DNA of 64,000 nucleotides, taken from NCBI RefSeq assembly GCF_026151205.1, contig NC_087078.1:5287675-5351674 (forward strand), in the 5' to 3' direction. Origin of the DNA: Bolinopsis microptera. Its lineage: Eukaryota > Ctenophora > Tentaculata > Lobata > Bolinopsidae. The notes beneath the pieces are model-generated. The model was not told where the DNA came from. It did not search any database and saw only the letters and a program-made list of their open reading frames with translations. The first letter of the stretch is position 1; every line of letters starts with the position of its first letter. This document shows, piece after piece, positions 55,801 through 64,000 of the stretch. Made by a program: the position numbers and the translations under genes.

Positions 55801-57411
55801 ACGTAACATGGCCATATAAGGAAGTTGGTCTAATTTCTCGTTAGGGTTGGGGTTTTAGCATATGCTTCAGTTAGGGATTGCGTTATAGAGGAAACATGTA
55901 GGTGCGCTAATATCTTGAAAATAGTGCGATTCCGCAACTACCTAGATTTTTTATATATGCAGCAAATTTTGAAATACAAAACACCGCAATTAAGCAGAAC
56001 AATTCGCCAAATTTCCAGCACAATAAACAAAAAACTGTCGCAGAAGATGAGTGTCAAGGTTGTGTAATGGTGAGGATTACATTTTCATAACGACCTTACA
56101 ATATAATTTAACTCTTGAGCGTTCCACTTTTAACTCTGAATCTGGTCTACAATCGTCAGGGCGGAAATATTTACGAAAGACTAATTTTTCTCAGATAAGT
56201 GATAATATGGTTATCTTTACGCCGATAAGCCTAGAACATTTAGTTAAACATCGACTGAAAATCTACAAGCAGGCTTTCAGTTGTAATTAAGCAAGTTATT
56301 ATTTTCAAAAGTTCAATTTGAGATTCCTGAACGTATTCCATACCTTGGTCAATATATCCCTAGAATTATCTCTCAATTTCAGATAGTAAATCTCGATGTA
56401 GTCGTTGGAGATAGACACCACCAAATCATCTTCCTTACCGTTCATTATCATAACATTCAACACATTTTCAAGTTTCCTGAAATGGTCAGAATTGCGATTG
56501 TTGCACAATTGTTATTGTAGGCTAAGCACTAGTGCCCTAGGTAAATCGTACTCCGTTTTATAGATCAAGATTGTAGAGTACTTTTGTAGAGTAGGAGCTA
56601 ATTACAATTACTATTATTGATTATGCTGAATGGTTCTGAAATTTTCAACCGCTGGTTGCTTGATATCAGAAAATGGTTTTTTAAGATTACCGAAATGTTT
56701 TGAAATTTCTTATCTCGTGCACCTGCCATTGAACCCTGTGATCCTATGATAAGGACCCGGCAATAGCCCTTGGATCACAAGCAGAAACTATTTGTCGAAC
56801 TAGAGTACGCTACCTGGACTCTAGTTCGACACGTACCGAAGTTCGACAGGGGTAATTTCTTGCGAACTTAAGTTGTCGAACTAGAGTGCATGTCAAACTA
56901 AAGTACGTGAATCAAAAATTGATATTTCATTCCATCTAAACTGTGCGATAAGTGGAAATTTCTCAATTTGTGATCATTCTCTTGTTTTGCTTTGAAATAA
57001 GTATATAGTGTGGACACTTAAATCTTTCATCATAAAAACTGAACGTAATACACAATTATACACCACAGTAATTAAAAAGCTGTACCTTGGTATCTGAACG
57101 GTAAGTGTAAAGTTCCCATATTCGTAGCATCGATAGGCATCAGCATCTAAAAATAACAATCAATAATTCAAAAGAAAGGCAGGCATCAACATACTAAAAA
57201 TAATAATCAATAATTCAAAATAAAGGCATACTAAAAATGATAGGCAATATTTCAAAAGAATTAATTTTGAAGAAGAGCTCAAAAAGAGATTATAAGGGAC
57301 TTAATAAACTTATTTGCCTGTTAGAGAACAAGTAGTAACAGGGCCAGAATCTTTAAACCGACACCTAGGTGCACACCCTGAATCATCCTCACACACCTTC
57401 TGACTGGTGAA
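46851..57411 (-). CDS. Large single-pass membrane protein with 38 x 15-residue glycosylation repeat (5' end not found)
   Basis: Exons in transcript order: 57318-57411, 57086-57146, 56344-56476, 55467-55645, 55166-55310, 51983-52077, 51428-51550, 49513-51299, 49051-49197, 48699-48890, 47960-48015, 47618-47750, 47312-47443, 46851-46972. All phases agree, giving 1132 codons before the stop, so the chain is unlikely to be chance. The N-terminal ~270 residues are an unrecognised ectodomain. Then come 38 near-identical 15-residue units (TKDGNETSGKVTVPS), nearly all with an N-E-T glycosylation site. About 270 further ectodomain residues follow, then one membrane helix (SVLVLSIVFGVLGALFLILI) and a 9-residue tail. 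A heavily glycosylated stalked surface protein is likely; function unknown. The first listed intron would use a GC donor, so that exon is the least certain. A 7-TM receptor gene lies in the intron at 52078-55165 on the other strand. Confidence 0.75.
47030..47165. repeat. ~31-bp degenerate tandem repeat
   Basis: Several copies of GTTTATGGGTCAC-GTAATA-CAC, decaying into shorter GGGTCACGCAAT units. Intronic in the large membrane gene. Confidence 0.7.
47783..47838. repeat. 56-bp perfect palindrome
   Basis: 47783-47810 is the exact reverse complement of 47811-47838, without a spacer (centre CCTTTA|TAAAGG). It lies 32 bp beyond the acceptor of the exon at 47618-47750, inside the intron. Confidence 0.9.
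48070..48155. repeat. GC-rich hairpin within an intron
   Basis: ACGCCTA...TACGCCGCCG pairs with CGGCGGCGGCGTATAGGCGT, with an inner TTTTATCC/GGATAAAA pair. More GGCGGCG words lie at 48510-48590, so the intron may hold a small mobile element with these ends. Confidence 0.6.
49605..51290. repeat. 45-bp coding minisatellite, 38 units
   Basis: The array encodes the 15-residue stalk of the large membrane protein. It has no stop in frame on the minus strand and is also open in one plus-strand frame for over 400 codons (FPEVSFPSLVEGTVT repeated). That is a by-product of the 45-bp period. Unit variants (VPS, DSP, IDRS endings) recur in blocks, showing multi-unit duplications. Confidence 0.95.
51565..51822. 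repeat. 10-bp satellite (GAGACTGTTA)
   Basis: About 26 tandem copies with only three variant units. It lies in the intron directly beyond the exon at 51428-51550. Confidence 0.95.
53069..55072 (+). CDS. Seven-transmembrane receptor, class A-like, orphan (4 exons)
   Basis: Exons 53069-53267, 53846-53980, 54267-54370 and 54491-55072 join in phase to 339 residues. An N-terminal tail with two or three N-glycosylation sites precedes TM1 (~45-66, ending SNVMIT). TM2 carries the conserved Leu-Ala-x-x-Asp as HHLAVSDIIF. TM3 begins after GRWVFGDKLC, whose Cys can pair with the one in loop 2 (NIGCEV). TM4 (~168-186), TM5 (~208-239), TM6 and TM7 follow. TM7 ends RPILYTTV where class A receptors have NPxxY. 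The Asp/Glu-Arg-Tyr after TM3 is absent (LLQVCKVG). The tail has a Cys pair and acidic/polar end. It is a plasma-membrane receptor; ligand and G protein unknown. The gene lies inside an intron of the opposite-strand membrane protein. Confidence 0.85.
54036..54108. repeat. 32-bp direct duplication
   Basis: ATCTCGGAGTGTATACATAG followed by TGGTCACT occurs twice, at about 54041 and 54073, in the receptor's second intron just after its donor. Confidence 0.8.
55840..55905. repeat. Telomere-like repeat fragment, inverted
   Basis: GTTAGGGTTGGGGTTTTAGC followed by ATATGCTTCAGTTAGGGATT is the reverse complement of the units at 7600-8110 and 29580-29870. Confidence 0.6.
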
Positions 57412-57659
57412 CTGAAACAGTATTTCTCTCTTACAAATCTTAGAATATATTTTTAAAATGAAAGACAAACAGCTATAGGTGGACATCAAATTCGTATTGC
57501 ATCGTAAATCCTGTTTTAAAACAATTTAATTGTAATTGGCAAATGAATCGTGAAAGAATGTTTTGTCCTCGTAAGAGCAAACCTTGGGTGTGAATATAAA
57601 ATTTGCGTAGCAAGAAAATATGAGATTCCATACTGAGAGTAGTTTTACATTCATCCTAA

Positions 57660-57768
57660 AACAAGTGTAAAATAAGTGTAAAATAAGTGTAAAATAAGTG
57701 TAAAATAAGTGTAAAACAAGTGTAAAATAAGTGTAAAACAAATGTAAAATAAGTGTAAAATAAGTATT
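57660..57768. repeat. 11-bp satellite (AAGTGTAAAAT)
   Basis: Ten tandem copies with a few C/T changes. The Phe/Tyr/Leu-rich minus-strand frame over it is a by-product. Confidence 0.9.
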
Positions 57769-59131
57769 TTTTAATGTTTTCTGAGCAGTCAAATGACTTG
57801 TTTTTCACCCGAAACTCTGTCACATTTATTACTAAAATTTAGTTGAACTTGCCAATAAAGCCAGCAGACAACTTGCAATTAACATTTCAAGAAGAAACTC
57901 TGTCTATTTATACGAGATAGCTGCAAAGAAATTATAAAGTAGTAAAAAGGAGGGTGAAATTTAGCAGTACGCTTAATAAATGTGATTTGCCGCGATGTAA
58001 ATGTTAGCTAATCTTCAAAAAGATAAGAGCAACATAATATATCAGTATAAAATAAATGAAATAGATTTTGACGTTGCAGTATTATATTATGGTGAACTGC
58101 TATCTACAGTTACAGCAAATTTCTACTATGCTTATTGTAAGTAATATTTTCTCCCTTCCTCCACTCACACTGATTACTGACCCACCAACCTCACTATTCA
58201 GTATTGAGGTAAGAAAACTATTTTATTGTTTGTAATACTGAAGGGGATGATTTTTAAGCTGTCATATGTCTTGTTTGAGATTATTATTATTGTTTTTCGA
58301 TTGCATCCTAATAGTTTGATACATTAGCATTTGCTTTCAAGTTTAAATGATCAAAATCAAAATAAAGTGAGTCAGACACAAAAGTTTATAGAATTTAGAT
58401 GTTATGTGTATTTCAAACACTGAGCTGCTCGATGAATTTGTTATATTCATTATCTATAAAACGTTAATATTTTTAATTCTATTGGGAATTAGACAGTTAG
58501 AAATAAAACATCAAATTAGGGAAAATATGTAGTATTGCATGACTATCGTCTATCATAGTCCATACTGGTAACAAATACAATATCCATGTTTCATACAGTA
58601 ACGAGTAACTACTTATATAATTATTTTTTTTAAAGTTTAAAATTGAAAAGCAGTTGCATGTCTATCAGTAAATGCCCAAACTCGCCTAATTAACTCAGAT
58701 TGACGTTATTTAATCAATGAAATTTTAAAAACACTAATTTTTCATTCAAGATCAACGACCTTCTAATTCATTCGATGGTAATGAAATATTTCGTTCTACT
58801 ACTTAAACTCAGCAAATAAATTACAATTTTTAAATTTAAGTTCAAAAACTAGAAGCCACTATGCAATGGAAACATTAACCGAATAGAAATATCATCAATC
58901 ATCGATGATTACTTGTTGATTACATACATAATATAATACTGTAGTGTATTAGAAGATAAGATAAACGTTTCAAATAATATTTAGTAAATTAAATGATTTT
59001 GCCAATTTACCGATAATAGTAGTCACAATTAACATATAAACTAAGTAAAATGTTAGTTTATAGTTTTCAAAAATACAAATCAGGGACTTAATTAAAGATA
59101 ACAATTTAGAATGTCCATGATTGAAGAAGAA
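57769..59131. other. Non-coding AT-rich DNA
   Basis: No supported exon. The missing 5' end of the large membrane gene should lie here or beyond, but no convincing signal-peptide exon ending in phase 0 was found. Confidence 0.4.
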
Positions 59132-59187
59132 TTAATACACCGCGAATCCCATAAGTCTAGCTCGCATCATCTCTTCTTCGGTAGCAC
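59132..59187 (-). other. Alternative 3' exon of the laminin-G gene
   Basis: An AATCAG acceptor is followed by 17 codons (ATEEEMMRARLMGFAVY) and a stop in phase 1. It could join a GTCAGA donor inside the 59373-59467 exon (after GAGGACG) or exon 1 directly. The residue content looks coding, but use is unproven. Confidence 0.35.
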
Positions 59188-59372
59188 CTGATTTGAAGAA
59201 ATATTATCTCAAAAGTTGCATTATTATGTAACATTTACAGTTACAGATTACTACGTTAATTAATATAAATCACCATATGACGGAAAGGTTAAGTTTTTAT
59301 TTATCTCATGAATGTTATTTTTGAAGTCAAGTGTGGTCAGTACCTTAGTAAGATTATCTCGGTAGCAAGGCT

Positions 59373-60894
59373 TTATGATAGGTCCCCGCAACGATCGATC
59401 TGACCGTCCTCCAGATCTTTTATCAGCTCAATAACCTTGTCAGTTATCGTCATACCAAACAGTTTATCTGAATTAAAAGAGAAGTGAAAACAAGTTAACA
59501 ACTATTAACAATATGTAGATAGCATACATTGGCATAATGAGCTATGAGCGAGTTTGGAGTTTAAGATTTTGCGACAGTTGCAGTTTAATGCTTTAATGGT
59601 ATTCTATAATATTTCGTATGCGTGTACGATTTATTAAAACTTAAAAGATACGGTTTTGTAACCGGTGATTTTTTAAGCATAAATCAATTTATTTAAAAAG
59701 TAATGAATATAAACATAAATTACGAAAAAATATTACATAAACTTAACTGTAGTATATTGGTATCTTACTGCTAATGGAGTCCCAAGTTGTGGTGAGTTGT
59801 TGATATAGTCGATGAGTAAAGGTTTTATTATAATAAGCGGGCGAATACAGTATGTCCCACTTCGTTAGATTGCCTTTTTGAAGCGCACATTTAGACTCGG
59901 TTACGTTCTTTAACTCAAACTTGGTATCCTCCAACTCCAGCTTTGTGTCCTCAAGCAGACGTTTTGTCTCATTCAACTCTCCTCCCATAGCTCCCAGCTC
60001 CCTTCTGGCTCCCGATAGTTCACTTCTCGTTTCATTCAGCTCTCCTCCTATCACCCCTAGGTTACTCTTTACCCCAACTAGTGCCTCCTGGGTTGAGTTG
60101 AACAGTCCCTGAACTTCCAGTAGCTCTGTCTGTGTCCTGTTCAGCTTTCTCTGAGTTGCTATTGCTCCATTCTCAGCTTCTTTTAATCGAGTCTGTAGTT
60201 CAGTAAATACAAGACATCTTGTGTCTAAGTCCTGCACAGTACCAGATCTACTCAGCTTCACAATATCTTCCCACTTTATAACTCTATACTCCTCCAACTG
60301 TTCAGGTATCTCTGTACAGAGACCACCTGAAGACATGGCAGCTACTTCTGTAACTGTCATTTCCTTCGAGTATACGTTAAAGTTATATAGCTCGCCACCG
60401 AAATAGTGACCATGACCTGTATTACTATCCCCAAATGTTAATGTTCCACCTGTCTGCAGCTTCCTACCGGAGGTTGTGGTCTCTGTACCTGCTAGTTGAC
60501 CATTAACGTAGATTCTGAAGGTTCTAGAAGCGAGGCTCCACGTGGAGCAGTACATAAACCATGTACCTACTGGCGAGGTAAACTTGCTAGTCAGAGCATT
60601 ATCCAGGGAGCTGGATGTAAACAGTCTGTTGTAGTAGCCGCTATCTGACATGAATATCTCGTAACCAGAGATAAAATAACCGAATGGGCAACGGCCACTT
60701 CCTGATTGGAGCTTGCGAACCCACGCACAAATAGTAAATTTGTCTGTCAAGCGAGCCATGTCCGGGTTATATGATACATAGCTACTAGATTCAGCAAACT
60801 TAAGAGCTGTATAACTCTTGCTATCACTGGCTGCGGTAGTGAAACCTGGACATGCAACAAATACCAATAACACGGAGAGGATAACACGTAACAT
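59373..60894 (-). CDS. Secreted laminin-G (concanavalin-like) and coiled-coil protein (2 exons)
   Basis: Exon 1 is 60894-59769 and exon 2 is 59467-59373 (phase 1 join), giving 406 residues. The first ~22 residues are a signal peptide ending in a small-residue cleavage region (GFTTAAS). About residues 25-195 form a LamG/pentraxin-like beta-sandwich, with DKFTICAWVRKL, TWFMYCSTWSL, FRIYVNGQL and GGELYNFNVYSKEM. Residues ~225-335 are a heptad-rich coiled coil with repeated GELNETRSEL / GELNETKRLL units and several N-x-T sites. That suggests an oligomeric, glycosylated secreted protein. Exon 1 could also read through its donor to a stop at 59743. A second possible last exon lies at 59132-59187. 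No membrane segment is seen after the signal peptide. Confidence 0.82.
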
Positions 60895-60958
60895 AGTGAC
60901 TCGGTTGAGATATCGATCTAAAAATATAACTGGACTGATCTGAATAGTTAGTCAAACC

Positions 60959-60968
60959 CTTTAAATAA
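60959..60968 (-). promoter_or_regulatory. Possible TATA-like element of the laminin-G gene
   Basis: On the minus strand TTATTTAAAG lies 65 bp before the ATG, with a CTATTCAGATC initiator-like site about 30 bp downstream. A second AT box (TTATATTTTTAG) is only 25 bp from the ATG, which seems too close. Confidence 0.3.
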
Positions 60969-62897
60969 TGAAGGGTCAGTGTTAGGAGTAACGCGTGAAA
61001 GTTCCGTGACTTTGGACACCCCCCAGATCAGTCTTGTTGCATCCTGATAAGATAAAAGGTCGATGATAGGATACTAGGCTTTCCTGTTTTACTTTTAGTG
61101 CTTGACGGTGATCCGGACATCGGTACCATATTTTGTAAGATATAATAGTCTTTAGATAGCATAATTTATACTGGTTAACAAAATGTTATACTTGTGAGGC
61201 GTCTTGTCATAATCTAATGTCTTGTAAGGGTTTGATCATTGATGTAAGCATGTAAGTTGCGATGATGATTTCGAGATTTTCTAATAATTTGTATAATGTG
61301 CCCGAGGGAAATAACTTGCTTAGAAGCATACCTTGCTGAACAATATGCCTAAATTAACAATAATAGATTATCTGGAGCTGGTCGCTTTCAGTTTGATGGG
61401 TATGTGCAATATTTTACTAATGTCACGCCCATAGGTAATATCATGCAAATCCTGTTGCTGTTATACAATTTCTAAAGAAGGTTCAAATTTAATTCCCCTC
61501 GAGTTGTTCAACACATGAACTATATATTATGACAAATCACGTTGTTGGTATAGCACAAGTAATCATGATCGTGTAGGATTGTTGGCGGGGCTTGGAGGAG
61601 CTACCTTCGTTTACATGCACAGAAACATCGTCTTCTTGATCAGGAATCACGGCCACAAAATATTCTTCCACAAAAACAATGTAGTTTTAGATGTGAAAAA
61701 CTGTTAAGCTGGGTGGGGTGGGGTGGGGGTTTCCTGTACTACTATCACTGAGCTGTGTTAGTCTACTTCTAGGGCCAGGATTGTGATTGTATAAGCTGTT
61801 AGAGAAGACCATACTGCTTATTTTGGTAGGAAGTTAGCTTACACCCTAGCATTATTAGAGATACACATTATAGTTGGTGTCTAATTTGCACGTTGTACTG
61901 CCCTATCATTGAGAATCCTTGTCGAAGTACCTTGCTTATGTTGTATACTTATCTTCCTTAAATGGGAACTTTTAAGTCATCAGAAATCCCGTTAAATCCA
62001 TCCTGGTCCATGAAAACATATTATGCCATATTAGTGGGATTCTGGGGATAAGTTCTGTCGTATTTGTATGCTTTCCATGATCAGTTCCGATGTCACCCCC
62101 GGCGATCAAAATTGGAGTAGGCTGACGTTGAGGATGTTCAATTTAAACTAAAGCTAATTTTACGGTTATCGGTAATTAGTATATTCGTTATTGTATATTT
62201 GTGAACAAATAATACAGTGCTTATAGTTGTGGCTAATTAACAAACTTTCAAGATAAAATCAAATAAAGAATCAATTTCACATGTTATTTAGTATCACTGA
62301 TATCCTATTTGTTGAATAAGATCCCAAATATATGCTGGTAAAAGCCCTCTGAGATTGCGAAATGACAATCAAAACTATAAACTCAAGATCGATTAGATCT
62401 AGTCCCCAAAAATAATGACAACTGATGATTACCGTCAAGAGATAGCATGCATTTTCGCCGCATAACCGGAAATCGCTTTTAGAATAATATTTGATTGCTG
62501 TTAAAAGCATTGCACAATTTATTAGAACTCCTTATGACCTTACATAGCTCGAATAGTTAAAGATAACTTGAGCCATCTCCCATTGTGAACCTACATAAAT
62601 CGTAGCACATAATGATTATGATTTAGCATAATAGATCCAGCATTATAAATTAAAGATTTTATATTACAGATCATATTTCATTTAAGTAGTCATTGTGCTC
62701 ATACGTTCGAGCTCATTTTTATTCAACAACACTATAAAAATACCCTTCTCATAACTAATATAACTAGAATATTTCTGTTATAACTTATTTTCATGCGAAT
62801 TGAATCCTTGTCATGTGTCAACATATCCACAATCTAAATGTCATATTATTTATATTCATAAAGCATCGCTTCCTATTAAGTCTTAGTCCGCTCGATC
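60969..62897. other. Intergenic DNA and 3' flank of the channel gene
   Basis: No supported exon or notable repeat. A G-rich patch (GGGTGGGGTGGGGTGGGGG) lies at about 61711. Confidence 0.4.
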
Positions 62898-64000
62898 TCA
62901 CCATCCTGTTGCTTTACAGCAACATTTCGCAACACTCACAAAAAGGAAAAGCAGGAATTCGAGAATCGTAAAGAAGCTAGCCCCGAGAAACAGTCCTAGA
63001 ACACCCCCAACGTCACCGAAGAGGTTTCCAAGGTCGTACGTGATTACTTCATTGACCTCGTACTTCTGCATACTGGTAAATAGAATCTCCATGACCATCA
63101 GATTCTCCAGAACATCTTGAGGAGAATTGTACGAGATATTAAACTCGGGATTGGAGAATCCATAAGCTGGATTTGACATGATGGCTCCCACACTTCTATG
63201 GAGTGTCCTGGCGAAGGCAGGCGAGAGAGAAGAAGAACTTAGGTCAGCTTCGTACTTTGTCTCTTCGCAGGGAATGTCACAATGACAAATAGCTTTAGCT
63301 AGCTTTGTATTGGAATAGTTAGCATACCACTCTCGGTAATGAGGAAGCCCACAACGAACCCAGGTCTCCAGAGTACACGACTTGTACTTACCATTGTTCT
63401 CGGGGGGTTCCACCTGCACACACCCACACTTCTCAAACATGGACTTATCCTTGCATTCGGCTACACACGCCCCCTCACTGTAAATACCGTATGTAGTTTC
63501 AGTAAGAGATGCGTTACAGCTCTCGATCTTATCTTTATTCCTCGTGATCTTCTTGAGTCTTAGGTCCACTTTGTAAAAGGTGCCGGGACTCATAAGATAA
63601 CCAGAAAACATGGTTGAACCGTACGTTTCATTGTCATGAAATGCCACTATAAAACCATGATTTTCAGTATCTGCTGCCCGGTCTGAGTAATCCTGGACGT
63701 CTGCCCAAAACGACAGCTTCATAGCTCCGTAATCCCCCATCTTCCCGTTCAACATGCCTTTCGGATTTACCCTCCAGCACTTGCCAGTATTCGAGTTCTC
63801 CATAGCAAAATGTTGAGGATAAGGGCCTTCTTTAAATTCATCCAGCTGCTCACAGTACTGTTTTGTTTGTTGACACATCGTGAATCTGTTAGGATTGGGC
63901 CCGCCATCTTCCAACAAACTCTCGTAAGTTCGGTTTCTGATGCTGGACATTTCATCCGCAGGATCGTCAAACCTCTCAATCAGATTCTCGAGGAGAGATG
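62898..64000 (-). CDS. DEG/ENaC (acid-sensing/amiloride-type) sodium channel subunit, C-terminal 366 residues
   Basis: The frame is open to the window edge, so the N-terminus and first membrane helix lie outside. What is present is the Cys-rich extracellular domain and the second helix. The extracellular part includes CNASLTETTYGIYSEGACVAEC, given here as two pieces: CNASLTETTYG and EGACVAECKD. It continues with FEKCGCVQ and AKAICHCDIPCEETKY, the usual Cys framework of the family. Next come YDLGNLFGDVGGVLGLFLG and the selectivity-filter triplet Gly-Ala-Ser (about residues 339-341), then a hydrophobic helix and a very short cytoplasmic end with three adjacent Cys (KCCCKATGW). These channels are trimeric Na+ channels of the plasma membrane gated by peptides, protons or force; the gating signal here is unknown. 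Confidence 0.92.
   Translation of the reverse strand, partial: SLLENLIERFDDPADEMSSIRNRTYESLLEDGGPNPNRFTMCQQTKQYCEQLDEFKEGPYPQHFAMENSNTGKCWRVNPKGMLNGKMGDYGAMKLSFWADVQDYSDRAADTENHGFIVAFHDNETYGSTMFSGYLMSPGTFYKVDLRLKKITRNKDKIESCNASLTETTYGIYSEGACVAECKDKSMFEKCGCVQVEPPENNGKYKSCTLETWVRCGLPHYREWYANYSNTKLAKAICHCDIPCEETKYEADLSSSSLSPAFARTLHRSVGAIMSNPAYGFSNPEFNISYNSPQDVLENLMVMEILFTSMQKYEVNEVITYDLGNLFGDVGGVLGLFLGASFFTILEFLLFLFVSVAKCCCKATGW

Noticed and set aside
57526-57792. Phe/Tyr/Leu-rich minus-strand frame resembling membrane segments
   Set aside because: Artefact of the 11-bp satellite at 57660-57768.

Overview
The window reads as nuclear DNA of an animal. Coding regions are split into short exons bounded by GT/AG introns. 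The modules (kringle, F-type lectin, ephrin-receptor-like Cys repeats, thrombospondin type 1, SRCR, laminin-G, DEG/ENaC, 7-TM receptor) are metazoan extracellular and neuronal types. The DNA is AT-rich and full of non-LTR retrotransposon debris, SINEs and inverted-repeat elements. The mix fits an early-branching animal, perhaps a cnidarian, but the sequence alone cannot fix the species. I assembled the gene models by hand from splice sites and matching intron phase; none is supported by transcripts.

Layout. 1-2.9 kb holds a broken LINE and a tRNA-derived SINE with a perfect 12-bp target duplication. 5.1-9.6 kb (+) is a five-exon gene for a secreted or GPI-anchored protein with a kringle and a C-terminal F-type lectin; an intron carries a 966-bp TTAA-flanked inverted-repeat element. 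11.6-17.6 kb (+) and 31.3-41.1 kb (+) are two paralogous multi-exon receptors. Each has a signal peptide, a shared ~172-residue N-terminal domain of unknown family, a run of single-exon Cys-rich repeats (5 exons in the first, 11 in the second), and a hydrophobic C-terminal tail. The first ends in a TSP1 module, the second in an SRCR module. Nearly all internal exons are phase 1-1. Between them lie 14 kb of nested repeats. This stretch includes a near-identical ~1.75-kb second copy of the first gene's 3' end next to what looks like low-quality base calling, so it may be an assembly fault. It also includes a 1.46-kb foldback transposon with a perfect 8-bp target duplication.

41-46.8 kb is satellite and transposon-derived DNA. 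46.9-57.4 kb (-) is a large single-pass membrane protein (at least 1132 residues, 5' end not found) with 38 copies of a 15-residue, N-glycosylation-prone repeat. One of its introns contains a complete four-exon 7-TM receptor on the opposite strand (53.1-55.1 kb). 59.4-60.9 kb (-) encodes a secreted laminin-G/coiled-coil protein. 62.9 kb to the end (-) is the 3' part of a DEG/ENaC channel.

Most of the genes encode cell-surface or secreted proteins with recognition-type modules. A local cluster of adhesion or recognition genes is an inference only. The clearest evolutionary signal is ongoing gain, loss and pairwise duplication of phase 1-1 exons in the two receptor paralogues.
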